From NCBI GenBank assembly GCA_015680685.1, contig MNCI01013833.1, positions 83,836 to 147,835 of the forward strand: a DNA stretch of 64,000 bases. Reading direction: 5' to 3'. The translations under genes were made by a program, and so were the position numbers. The stretch's first letter is position 1; the number at the start of each line of letters is the position of its first letter. Shown here piece after piece: positions 32,561-43,496 of the stretch. This stretch comes from Gnetum montanum (taxonomy: Eukaryota; Streptophyta; Gnetopsida; Gnetales; Gnetaceae). Under the pieces are notes generated by a model, which made no database searches, was not told the origin of the DNA, and saw only the letters and a list, made by a program, of their open reading frames with translations.

Positions 32561-32915
32561 TGTGTTGGCACATTTTGGCCATTTTATGGAACAGTAACAT
32601 TCAGGGCTTTGAGTTTGGTAAGTTACAAGAATTATCAAAGTTATATTCAAGGGCTGAGGGCATGTTAAAGCTTTGTGAATCTGGTAACATTTGTCCAATG
32701 GACAGTTGTGCTTGGGTTGGATGCATGCTGGTAATTCTCTGCCATTTTCTGAAACTTTTCTGGAATTTTTTCTGAAACTTCGATGAATAGTGTTCGCGCG
32801 ATGAATAGTGTTCGAGCGTAAGATGAATAGTGTTTGAGCGTAAGGTGAATAGTGTTTGAGCGTAAGATGAATAGTGTTTTACGCAGTGAATAGTGATTAC
32901 GCAGCTTACGCTCTG
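32561..32915 (+). mobile_element. X: truncated LTR-like insertion
   Basis: Begins TGTGTTGGCACATTTTGGCC, nearly identical to the start of X2 at 61737 (TGTGCTGGCACATTTGGCC, then TATGGAACAGTAA in both). TG start plus a second copy elsewhere suggest the 5' end of an LTR of a different family. It interrupts E1's integrase. It ends at the N at 32916, so its right part and the rest of integrase are missing. Confidence 0.55.
32781..32905. repeat. Tandem repeat 'gatgaatagtgtttgagcgtaa'
   Basis: Five to six direct units of about 22 bases, the first ones containing CGCG and the last ones shortened to 'gtgaatagtg(a)ttacgcag'. Ends next to the assembly N. Confidence 0.85.
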
Positions 32916-32916
32916 N
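32916..32916. other. Assembly gap base (N)
   Basis: Single N directly after the 22-base tandem array. E1's missing integrase C-terminus and the rest of X must be in this gap. Confidence 0.9.
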
Positions 32917-34629
32917 AAATTGGCACAACACTCATCTACTATGATGTTAAACTGGCATCCAAATCTTTAATCTGTTATGACTATAAATTGGCACATATAG
33001 TCCATCAAGATGCTAAACTGGCACAGATCATCCTTGGATCATGACGTTAAACTGACATAGTAGCATGTCCACTATAACGTTAAACTAGCACATAACAATC
33101 TACTAGCACTATACAATAGTGCACATCATAGTCTACTAGGACCTTAAACTGGGTCCATAGTCTGCTATGATCTTAAACTAGCAAGCATACAGTCTACTAA
33201 GACCTTAAATTGGGTTCATAGTTCACCACACATAGTTCTATGGGAAAGTGAGCGAGAATACTTTCAACTTCCCCATCTTGTCCATTTAGATCTCATGGGT
33301 GGGGCAGGGACACTACAGTTTCAAAATGGATGTCCTGTCATTAGGATAGGCCTTTAGAACATTTGCAATGTTACCATCCCTATACATTTTGCTAATCTTC
33401 CAGAGATCCTATCATCGATGCTAGCACTACCAGCTCTAGGTAGCACTTGTAGCACTACCAGCTCCTAGCATCTTGTTGGCTCTTTGAGCCCTTGTCATTA
33501 GCACCATCCTTTGGAGCAATTGCAACATTATGGCCCCTCACCATTTTGCTAGTCTTGTAAGCTCCTATCAACGATGTGGACTCTCCAGCACCTACAACAT
33601 TATTGGCCCTGGCACCCTTACTGGCATTTCAAACACTTATAACTAGTTTAGATGTTGTAGCATTTGCAGTACCCTTACATCTAGCAATTTACTCACATCT
33701 CATGTTGTGTGGTTGTTTTCTTATTTTTTCTGAGTTGTGTTTGCAAGATGAAGCCCTAGAGGTGGTAGTGCAGAGATGCATCTCATCACAACAAAAAGTC
33801 ACCACATTGCTCTGATTTGCATGATTGGACTAGCCAAGCCACTCAAGAGTGCACATCCTTGTTACCCTGCTATAGCCTACTTACATTTACCCCCTTTCAC
33901 CTTACATTCCTCTACCTTTCCCTACATTACTGAGCTTACAAGCCATTCCAATGCACATGGCATCCTTTAAGGAAACCATAGAACCCATGATGAACGTAAC
34001 ATAACTTGTTCCATGGGGAGCCTCTATGGGCTGGTGAAAGCCCAATTAAACATAACATAACTCATCTAAGGGAGGAAACACCTATCCTATAGACATGAGA
34101 TAGTTGCACCAAAGCAAAGCCTATTAGGTAGCATGTAGTTTATCTAATGGAAAACATCCTACAACTAGCATTTCACAATGTGCAAAACCCAAAGTAGGTT
34201 CACCTCATAGTCAAAAAAGAAAAAATCACAAACAAAAAAAATAGGGCAAAACATGTCCCCAAGAAAAACCAACAGAGCTATAATTTCATAACCAATCTAA
34301 CCCTAAATCTGCATTGATTTTCTCATAAGCATTTCAATGAGATATCACAATTTCAGGGATAGACCATCATGGTGCCATGAACATTAACTCTCTCATAAGT
34401 ATTTCAATGAGAGGTCACTATTTTGGTAGCAAGGCACCCTAGTGCCTTGATACCCATCAACCATGTTGACTCCGCATCTTGCAGTATGATACATTATTTG
34501 CATTTCATCTTCCCTTTTAATCCCCCACACATTACCTATACCCTTTACCTCTAGCATACTGCAACCCTTAACATTCTTGAGCATGGTGTAGTGACATCCG
34601 ATCAAGAGCTAATGAGAAATGTTGATAAT
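32917..34629 (+). other. E1 3' non-coding region
   Basis: No coding signal. 32920-33230 holds about eight 35-40 base units of 'ctactatgatgttaaactggcac' type. 33380-33660 has 'gctcctagcatc...ttggcccct(g/c)gcac' repeats. 33770-34200 matches E2's 3' region inverted (GCAGAGATGCATCTCAT; GCACATCC). 34320-34420 has a duplicated 'tctcataag(c/t)atttcaatgaga'. It should end in a polypurine tract, not recognised because the start of the 3' LTR is missing. Confidence 0.65.
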
Positions 34630-36169
34630 TGGCTAAGTAGACAGCGTAGTTAACACAAGTAGTTTAGAATTCCAAGATTTTTCTATGTGTTAATAGCTAT
34701 TGCAAATTTTTCTAAGTGTGAGAACTACGCTCTCACTACCAGGACTACACTCTAGCGTATAGTCAACATAGTCAGCATACCAATAGCGAGTTTTGCAAAT
34801 TTGCCCAAGTGTTAAGCTAGAAGCTGTTAAGCTTGGTTAGGATAGACAAAATAGTTTGGCAAATTTTCTAACTTCTAAGACTATGCTCCCTACTACACTC
34901 TAGAGTGTAGTCAATATAGTCTACACAAGGACATTAGTTTTTGCTAGATTTTTCTAACTACTATGACTATGCTCTCACTGTGGTGACTATACTTTGGAGT
35001 GTAGTCAGCATTGAACCTCTTTTTTTTTTTGTAAACTTTATCTAACTATTAGGACTATGCTTTAGAGCATAGTTAGTATAGTCATACAGAATTTCCTCTA
35101 GAAGCCTCTAGGACATAGCACTGGCCTTCATCTCAACTCCAATCCATCTTGAACAAGCAAAATCAGCAATTGGCATTTCTTTTTGCACCCTCCATTTGCC
35201 CCAAATTATAGCTATGCTCAAAACCACTCAAGAGAGTGGGCAATGTAGTATCCAAAACTATACTATTTTGCATCATCTTTAGGTACATCATAGCCTATTT
35301 AGCACTTACATAAGTAGTTTGGTAGCATAGTCATAGTTTGGTAGTCTCATAGGGTCCATTAGAGCACACTAGCAAAACACCATTTGCTTTAGTGGGAGCA
35401 TATTTGGATGTAGCGTAGCCCCAACTACCCCTCTACCACATGGTGCCCAATCCATAATTCACGGCAACCCTAACCATATAAATACCTCAATGCTTCATGT
35501 TTTAGGAGTTGTCATTTGAAGCATTCAATTGGAAAATTTGCATTTTCAAGCATTCTGGCATTCAAGCACACTTAGCATTTTGGTGGACTTTGGACTAGCA
35601 ATTGTCACTATTGCACATCACCTAGCATACCACAAACCACTATAGCCTGCGGGACACTATGATAGCCAACCAACGGACACAGATTTCATGGTAGACATCA
35701 ATCTTCCTAGCCTAGACACCTTGAGACTGTGACTATGTTACCTACTATGCCTATTTGTACACCATGTACCTCCTAACCTTTTCTTTCAGTTAACTATGCT
35801 TCTCCATTTGGGTGATGCCGCTTTCTCTCTCACTCACTTTCTATGCATTTTTCAGCATTTTCTCTAGCATTCTAATATTTACTTGAATTTTTTGCTATTT
35901 TCTACACATATTTGCATGAATGCACTTTCATTTTACATCAGAAACTTCAACTATGCTCACCCTAATTGATATTTTGGATGCTACAAACATTGTGCAAACC
36001 CCTAGCATTTGTTTTGGTGTAACACACTGTAAGTCCTAGTTCGATTGACAAGATCGTTCTAGGCACCTAGTCTCCATTTCTAGCAAGTCCTCACATGGAC
36101 ATGGGGTCAAGCTGTACACACCGCAAACCTCTCAGTTTACCATTCCAACCTCCAATGTTTTCAGTCACA
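34630..36169 (+). repeat. E1 3' LTR (5' end lost)
   Basis: Homologous to 1975-3525 nearly throughout: U3 palindrome at 34893-34910, TATA at 35477, block AGGAGTTG...CATTTGAAGCATTC at 35505, and end TTTTCAGTCACA. The first 115-130 bases found in the 5' LTR are missing or unrecognisable. Confidence 0.85.
35477..35484 (+). promoter_or_regulatory. TATA box of E1 3' LTR
   Basis: TATAAATACC, same spacing to the conserved R-region block as in the 5' LTR. Confidence 0.7.
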
Positions 36170-36174
36170 ATACT
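36170..36174. repeat. Target-site duplication of E1 (right)
   Basis: ATACT, against ATGCT at 1849-1853. Confidence 0.65.
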
Positions 36175-36898
36175 CAAGGTTGATCCTAATCTAGTTTTAG
36201 GCTAAGAATGCATCCATGAAGGACAACAAGGTGTGCCCAGCCATGGTATCAATTAGTTGATCAATATTGGGTAATGGGAAGTCATCTTTGATGGTTGCCT
36301 TGTTTAGGTCCCAGAAGTCTATACAAATGCATATAGTTCCATTTTTCTTAGGTAAAACTACAATGTTAGATACCCAATCTACATAGTTAATAGCCTAGAT
36401 GAAACCAGCTTTGTAAAGCTTGGTGATTTTGTCATAGACTGCCAACGCCACCTTAGGTCTAACCTTGTGCGCTTTTTCTTTAACTAGTTTAATGCATAGA
36501 TTGAGAATGATGTTGTGCTGGACTAATCAAGGATCTTAGCCTAGCATGTCCTCATATGATGATGCAAAGGCCTTGATGTTATCATTTAGCACCTTAGAAA
36601 TGTCTTGGGCATGCTGGGGCTCCAGGGAGGAGCTCAATTTTACTATTTTCGCCTCGTCATTGTAGCCACAGGGATCTCAACCAAGGGATCCTCTATGTCA
36701 TCCCTTGCCTCTAGGTCAAGAGCCTTAACTAGATGGTTGGGCCAATCTAGTGATGCATCTATGGATGCTATGTATTCAACATAGTTTGTAGGCTTGAGGT
36801 CTAGGCAATGTGGGTCAATGCATTACTTGATATCACCATGAGGTCCCATGAGGACCAGAGGTGAGAAAATCTATTTTAACATAGCTATGTCATGTTCC
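36175..36898 (-). pseudogene. Element A RT, N-terminal half
   Basis: Minus strand: linker D-W-P-N-H-L-V-K-A-L-D-L-E (about 36725), then Y-K-A-G-F-I, NYVDWVSNIVVLPKKNGTIC (about 36340-36400), IDFWDLNKATIKDDFPLPNI, DQLI, MAGHTLLSFMDAFLA, and the start of the palm at 36180-36210. Stops, including a Trp-to-TAG, show decay. This is the upstream half of the RT at 1381-1848; E1 separates them. The 3' splice-site-like border is at 36898. Confidence 0.9.
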
Positions 36899-36899
36899 T

Positions 36900-38835
36900 A
36901 CAAAATAAACTAGAAAAATGTCAACTAGCACCTATTTTGAAAAAGTGAATATGCACAAATAAATAAAAGAAATGTGATGAAATTTACCTAAGTATGCATG
37001 TGAGCTATTGAGGAAGGTAAGCATGTTTGTGCTAGTTTTAGGCCTTGATAGGCTATGTGCATGCTAGTTTTAGGTCTTAGCAGATCGTGGATGCATCAAA
37101 TGTGTCATTTTGGGGAAGGTTGGCCATGCTTAGGAAGTGGAATAACTTAGGCATTCATAGGATGGCAAAAAAGTTAAAAATTTTAGCTAAGTATGGGTAA
37201 CTATGCTCTCACCCGACTATGCTCTCACCCAAATATGCTCTCCATTGGGTGTTCAGTGTGGAGCATAGTTTTGGGTTGGTGGGACATTAAATGATCCTAA
37301 GAGGATATATAGGTGTGTTTTCACCATGAGTAAGTTGTCATTTTTTTACTTTTAACTACAACGTCTAGAGCATAGTCTTGTCACTATTGTTGCATGCTGC
37401 TAGTGGAGAGCATAGTTGGAATAATTACATGTCAGTGTGGACACCTACACCTAGGACTAGTGAACATGGATGAGGGGAAGAGAGTGTTGGACCACCTACC
37501 ATAGGAACATGTGGAGGAGAGGAGGCCATCAATGTCAACTAGGTACCTCGACTACGCTCTCCCCTTGGTTCATTTTCCATTCATTTTTTCCAAAGAAGGT
37601 TTAGGAGTGTAGGCTTTATATTGTGCTCTACTACAGTGCCTTACTAGGGTGACGACCACTATCACTACACGTCATTTTGGTGCAGTTTGGCTAGGAAGGG
37701 TTCTAATGGGGTGGGCTTTTTTTTGCCGAACTATGGGTTTTTGTTATAGATTTTTGGGGATTTATGGTGAGTTCAAGGCCATTGCATCCTACAATGTGGC
37801 GATGGGGGACCATAGCCACCACTGTGTGCTATGGTGTGGCTACTAGAGTTATAACCATGATTGGAACCAAGGTTTATTTGGGGTGAGGGCATGGTAGATG
37901 ATTGTTTCTAGTTTTTCCATTTTTTCTTTTTTATTGCTCGCAGGTGTTTTTTTTGGATAATGGGGTTGGAGCCAACCACGGGCTACATCCCATGGCATGG
38001 TTGCAAGGGTTGTGACCATAGTTACAGGTAGAGGGCATGCATTTGTTTTGTCAGTTTTTCCTTCTCTTTCTTTTCTTTGTATTTTTTCACTCCAAGGCAT
38101 GGCCACAGGGATGCTAGGGCTCTAGCAACGATCGAGGGTAGACTACCACGAGGCAAGGGATGCGGCAGGGGTTTTTCCCTACATTTTTTCTATAAAAAAG
38201 ATTGATTTTTTTTGGTTTTCTAACATGGGAAAAGGCCAGGAATGCTGTGTGCTATGAGGGCCTTGAGGTTTCATCCACAGCATGGCCCTAAGGGCTATGA
38301 GGGTGATAGCACGTTGCAGCGCAGCTGTAACGATCGAGAGGATGATTGGTGCCAAGGAATGTTTCTTCTTCTTTTTTATTTTTTCTATTTTTTTAGCAAG
38401 GGTAATGACAAGGATGTGACCAATCATGGAAAATAGTAGAGGAGGTTACTGGGTGCAGCACTGTGGGGAGACTACGCTCTCCATGATCGCAGGACTACTC
38501 TCTCTGTGTGTTCAAAGTGCAATATGGTAAGTGTTCGTAAAAATTATCACATTGAAGTGTTTGGTAAAATGCCTATTTTTTGGGACTACGCTCTCCATAT
38601 TTTAAGTTAGAAAATTTTTTCCCTCTTTGGACTATGCTCTCTACTGAGGTAGCCCATAGTTAGAAAATTTTTGCAATTTTCTAAACTACACTCTCCACTA
38701 AGGCAATTCGGAGTTAGAAAAATTTGCCAAAATTCTATGAACTACGCATGATGCTAAACCTGTAGAATGTAACGCTAAGCCTATGAAAATGTGCTATACC
38801 CTAGTGAGTTCTAGGCACATCAAATGGATTGGTTG
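36900..38835. other. Element A spacer upstream of antisense gene
   Basis: Non-coding. 37015-37105 has GGCC/CTAGTTTTAGG units; 37195-37560 'ctatgctctcac' repeats like the LTR U3; 37640-38430 a GGTG/GCATGG-rich stretch (inverted match to C/A-rich 19500-20400 of E1) with T-runs; 38465-38740 further 'gactacgctctcc' repeats. As the upstream side of the antisense gene it should contain its promoter; no clear TATA selected. Confidence 0.5.
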
Positions 38836-41800
38836 ATGTCCTATACTTGCAAGGGCATAGAGTGTATCGCCAAAATTACAAATTTTTGCTAGTCAGTGTT
38901 GTATTCTGTAAATTTTGCTAATTTTTGCTAACTTATTTTAATAATTTTATGTTAAAATTTGCATCTATGTATGTATGCTAACACTTTGCGTATTACTTGG
39001 TGGTTGTAGGGTGCTACTGAAGCCTGTCTTGATTGTAGTGGAGCTCGTGGGCATCCTATGCTATACAAGTGAACCAATCCCCAACATACCTACACCAGAT
39101 GTGTAGGTGGTTCATTATGCGATGTGGTTCCAACCAAGGGATCATGAGTTTTTAGAATTCCTATTATAGTAGTTTAGTGTGATCATGTTATCACACTTGG
39201 TGGTGGATGCTGCTAGTGCCATCACTGAGACATTGCTACTTAAGGTTAACTGGGACATCTTGAGATTCATCTTAGATAAGCCTATTGTTAGCGGTGATGG
39301 AGTAGGTGGTTTGGGTAGAAGCCCTAGGAGCACTTAGCACCTATCCAAGATATGACACATGATGAGGTTTGGTTGCTACAATAAGACCAACACCCTCTTT
39401 ATCATGTTGCGAGTGCATACCCTATTCTAGAACCCACCTAGAACTCTCTACTGCATTGGAGGGTAAATTCTTTTATGGCTTTCATAGTTTTTTTCTTTGC
39501 TACTAGCTCATGTAAAATTGTTAATGGCTTGCGGTTAATATTAGGTTTAGAGTTGATAACGAGGGCCTACATGATGAGGTGAATGCTCTAGCCTTAACCC
39601 ATACCACCCTGGAGGTGTTCTTTTCTAGCACGAATGTTCAAGCCATAGTGCTTGAGTAAGTGGGGCCTGATCTAGAGGTATACCCTACCTGATACCCAAA
39701 GAAATACAAGTGGTGCAGGACTTACAGCTAGTTGGATGAGGAGCAGACCACTGGTGAGATCAACATTAAGGAGATGCTTGCAACATCACCCCTGTCTTGT
39801 ATCCCATTTGTGTCATGTATCCATTTATTATTTTGGCCTATGTAGTTTTTCGTATATGCTTGTTAGCTTGCCTTTGCATGATGCTAACATTGTTTTTCCT
39901 TTTTATAGTAAAAGTTGCCTTAGGCAAGGTGATAGTAATCACCATGGGCCACACAGAGGCCACCCTCATCATGAAGTATGAAGATGTAAATAGTGCACAA
40001 CATTGGCTATGCCATAAAGCCTCAGATGCACTAATTTCTTAGCTCACACATGTGGGTTAATGGACCTATTTTTGGCCCTTAGCTTGAGTATCATGATGGC
40101 TAAAATGGTCACCATCATCAACTCCTTCAGCAGTGACATCAAGTAGTTTGTCACTTGAGTGTGCAGTGTGATGGTAGTGCTAGACCTTAATAAGCCCTTC
40201 ATTGTTGACCTCTTTAGTCTCCCCATTAATGGCTTAATGATTGTCGATAAGGCTAATAGGGAGGTGGATAGTAGAGTGTAGATTGAGGACTAGATGGGGG
40301 CCACTCGATCTCACAAGGGGATACCAATTAAGGATGTGCTTATGCCTAAGGTACAAGAGCTCTACCCTCTTTTTCATGCTCATGCCTTTTTAAAGTTGCT
40401 CTTCCAAGAAAAAATATTGGGGTGAAGTAGGCATGGGTGATGAAGAAGGTGCTACTAGAGGATATGAAGTTTAACTAGGCTACCTATATAGCTACTAGCC
40501 TACATGTGGAGATCTCTATGCTACAGTTCAACCTCTAGGGGAGGTTGCATGTCCACTTTGCGTTCTTCGTAGGATATCTATGAAGGTTCACGAAGCTCTT
40601 GGTTGTGTGCGATGGTGGGTGATGGGTTGTGCAAGATCATGAGTAGCTTTCCAAGCCATGGATTAAACACATGTTCATAACCACATGTGCACAAGACCCC
40701 CTAGAGGGGATTGATGAGTTGTTATCCATAATGACTAAGGGTCCCATGGGGCAGTCACATTACTTGTGCAATAGTATGGGCAAGGATTCTCTAGTTGGAA
40801 CTAGGGACATGACTAAGGTAGATTGCTATATCATAGAGATGGTGGGACTATCTAAGGATAAAATTAAGAGGCCATGTCCTATAGATGAGGCTGCCCCTAA
40901 GTTTGGGAAGCTAAGTAGCAAGAGGATCTATATTAAGCTTCAAAGCTTGCATGTACAGGTTGCAAGTTAGTATTTATAAATTTCTAAAATGCATTAATTA
41001 TATTTTTTTGTATATTTATGTTTTTATATTTTTCTTTCATGTTATACTATTATCTAGCTAATGATGTACATATGTGTACTAATGTGCTAATGTATGGATA
41101 TGTGTTAATTGCAGAGATGGCAAAGAGGGCTATAGGAGCAGTAATCGAAGCGATAGCAAAAGAAGCACCTACTCAAGCTAAGGGGGAGGCTCATAGAGAT
41201 GAGTTACCTAAGGTAGTAGAGACCCTCTAACACTTAGAGGAAGATCCATTGCTCCACCCTGATGGGGGTGATTTCAATAGTTTATTCAATGGTGTGCAGC
41301 TAGGTGAGCTCCCTATGCTCACACCTAAAGGCTTGCTAGGTAACTATCTTGGATTTCCATCTATTAGTACCTTCTTGATCTAGAATATTTAGCTATTCAG
41401 TTATATGTTAATTACATCAATGTGTTATTGCATTAGATGTCCCTGCTAGTTGTCCAACATTTACCTACCACATGGAGCCATGGGTAGACATGCTAGATAA
41501 ATTTGCCTTCATGGATGGTATCATTGAGGACATGGTGGACCGCTTGCAATAGGTAGATCCTAAGATTGATAAGTGCATGATGCTATTTTGATTTATGTTG
41601 CTTCACAGCTTGAATGGTTAGTTCTAGGCTAAGATTGATCGATATTTTCATGCCTACAGGTCCTAAGCTTTGGTGGAATTCAAGCAAGATGGCCAAGATG
41701 GATGCCCTCCCTGACCTCCATTTTGAAGTCGATCACATGTATTATTGCATGTACGAGACATCAAACAAGTGCAAATTTTCTCATGCCAAGCCATTATGGA

Positions 41801-42662
41801 TCTACAAGTGCTCAAATGAGCACATATGGAAACACATGCACAAACTATAGGAGAGGATGCCCAGCTAGGATATAAAGATTAATGATCTTCAATCTAGGTA
41901 TGATTTCTTGGTGGCCATATCTTAGGGAGACAACACTTAGCATACCTTTGAGATAAAATATGCCTAATATTGGATAGCTCTTAGAGGTAAAAATGAGGCC
42001 ACATAGGAGTTAATTGAGTAGCTGCTACAGATTGACTTTCTTGCCCAAAAGAATCAAGATTGGAAAAATTATAGCACAAAGGTCTATCGGTGGAGGCAAA
42101 TGTAGAAGGACCATAAGCACCAATATAAGCATGAGCACAATACATACCTACGATGGTACAAAGAGGAGTCTACTAAATGCTACTACCTCAAGATGTTTCT
42201 TGAGGCAACTGACGAGAGCCAGGCATATGAGTTGTTCACGTGGCACACGGCGGTGAGTGGTTCTCCTAAGAGGCAGATCATCACCCCTTCTAAGGAGGCT
42301 TCTTTTACTACCTTTTCAATGGAGCTACCTACATGAACCACTATGGACAAAGGCAAGACCCTTGTGGGGATTAACTTTGGCCAGGAGAACTGGACACAAC
42401 TTTCCAAGGCCAAGATCCTCTAATGCTTGGAGGCTGATCTAGAAAAGTTACCTCCAGAACTCACTGATGCAAGACCCTCTCAGGTTAGTTTTTTTTTCCA
42501 CTTTTTCATGTTTTGTTCTGAGTTAGCTTGTATCATGCATGTTTTCTGACTAACAATGCCTATTTGTTGTGGTTATGGAAGTAGGTACTAGGAGATGTTG
42601 TAGGCCCCAGTGATGTAGTGGAGGATGAAGAACCTTCACCCCCACATAGTGCTACTAGTTAA
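38836..42662 (+). pseudogene. Element A antisense gene (whole locus)
   Basis: Multi-exon gene opposite to A's gag-pol. Start ATG 38836 (M-S-Y-T-C-K-G); stop TAA 42660-42662. Exon 2 from 39010 after TGGTTGTAG: FCP1-like region. Introns: 39463-39544, about 39841-39908, 40966-41114 (GTTAGT...TTGCAG), 41340-41436 (GTAACT...CATTAG), about 41569-41659 (donor GT mutated; CCTACAG), 42484-42584 (GTTAGT...AAGTAG). The exon at 40060-40280 reads MAKMVTIINSFSSDIK, VVLDLNKPFIVDLFSLP; 40670-40965 has KVDCYIIEMVGLSKDKIKRP. Late exons: F-L-A-Q-K-N-Q-D-W, KDHKHQYKHEHNTYLRWYK, YLKMFLEATDESQAYELFTW, KGKTLVGINFGQENWTQLSK. Acidic/proline tail. Stops and frameshifts present. Confidence 0.72.
39010..39462 (+). pseudogene. 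FCP1-like (HAD) phosphatase-related exon, element A copy
   Basis: Order of motifs with the D and E1 copies as guide: L-K-P-(I/V)-L-(V/I)-V at the position of the HAD first strand; W-F-K-x-G-T-H-E-F-L-A-F-L-L-Q-H-F-N-V-I-M-W-S-H; I-T-E-x-L-L; x-D-I-L-R-F-x-x-D-(K/E)-P; Y-N-K-(T/S)-N-T-L-F-I; N-P-P-R. Plant FCP1-like proteins have F-K-R-P-x-x-D-E-F-L-x-F-x-x-x-x-F-x-V-x-x-W-S, then L-L-F-x-W-D, then Y-N-x-(S/T)-N-T-L-L-(L/I)-D-D-S-P-Y-K-A-L-L-N-P-P. Spacing in the last block is identical. The catalytic D-x-D and the later D-D are not present, so any activity is unlikely. Confidence 0.6.
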
Positions 42663-42904
42663 GCATGACTTGATGTACCCCTCCTATTGGGCATTTTTGT
42701 TATTTTTGCTATGTTTTGCCACATGGTGCTTATGCTATGTATTACTATTCATATGACGTCTAATGGATATATTTGCTATATGTAATTTGTAAGGTGTAAA
42801 ATTTTCTTTTTATTCTTTATATCATCATATGATATGCACTTGATATGCATATAACGTGATGAATTAATATGCTAAGTTAGGACTATGCGAAAATAGTATG
42901 ACTA
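42663..42904. other. 3' flank of element A antisense gene
   Basis: AT-rich, no ORF; repeated 'atatgcatat' words at 42830-42855. Would hold the 3' UTR. Confidence 0.4.
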
Positions 42905-43215
42905 GGCCATTATGAGAACCATTCTAGTTTAAGGCCATAGCAGGAGGGTTGATGCTAGTTTAAGGTCATTTTGGCCCACTATGATGGGATTAGAGGTAAT
43001 AGTTTAAGGTCATTCCAGGACATGTGTGTTGCTAGTTTAAGGAAATTTTGAGCCACGTGTGTTGCTATTTTAAGGCCATTCCAGGTTGCTCATCACCAGT
43101 TTAAGGCCATGGTGGGCTATGTGTTTCCAGTTATGGTCCATGGTAGGTTGTAGAGATAGAATTAAAAGTAATAGTTTTAGGTCATCCCAAGCCATGTGGT
43201 AGTTTAAGGTTATTT
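42905..43215. repeat. Minisatellite between convergent genes (element A)
   Basis: Units of 'gctagtttaaggccat(t/n)(c/t)(c/t)aggcca(c/t)gtg', about 30-40 bases, inverted match to 7998-8270. Lies between the antisense gene end and protease end. Confidence 0.8.
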
Positions 43216-43495
43216 TGGACCTAGTATGTTGTTATGTTTTTTTTTTTTGTAATTTTAGTTTTTATGATTTCTATGTGTTTTGATGTTTTTTTATGCATGA
43301 AGGCAAATGCATTAATGGAAAAAATGTAAACTAAGCTATTGAATATATAGGCAACACAAATGGTAAGCTAAGCAATTAAACTAAATGCAAATAATATACT
43401 ATAGTGCTAATGTGACGTAAATGGGGAGCAAGATGTAGGGTGCAGGGAAGTAAATAGTGAGTAGGTTCCTAGCACACTTTTGGACTAAGGGGGTA
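43216..43495. other. Non-coding stretch between the minisatellite and element A protease
   Basis: AT-rich, no ORF. T-run at 43230-43245, repeated 'tgtttttttatgcatgaaggcaaatgcatt' type words. Inverted match to 7760-7997 of E1. Confidence 0.5.
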
Positions 43496-43496
43496 C

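Larger units (their letters stand above)
1854..36169 (+). mobile_element. E1: nested Ty3/gypsy LTR retrotransposon with antisense gene
   Basis: Element in plus orientation inserted in the RT of element A. Order: 5' LTR 1857-3525, primer site, leader, gag-pro 4020-7728, intron-like interval 7729-21093 holding an antisense gene, RT/RNase H/integrase 21094-32560, 3' noncoding repeats, 3' LTR to 36169. It is interrupted by C (9693-16529), E2 (23177-31749) and X (32561-32915). Without C and E2 it would be about 18.9 kb. All coding parts are decayed. Organisation and size recall Ogre/Tat-lineage elements. That lineage placement is inferred from architecture, not from a tree. Confidence 0.8.
36898..43496 (-). 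other. Element A putative intron between protease and RT
   Basis: From AAG/GTACCC (43496, minus) to TTGAC...TTTTGTAG/GAACATG (36898). About 6.60 kb, carrying a convergent gene on the opposite strand (38836-42662). The donor GT and acceptor AG are both present in this copy, which makes it the best model of the interval. Confidence 0.65.

Noticed and set aside
38836-42662. Idea that the FCP1-like gene is a resident host gene
   Set aside because: The same gene lies at the same place in three independent copies of the element, with retroelement sequence on both sides.
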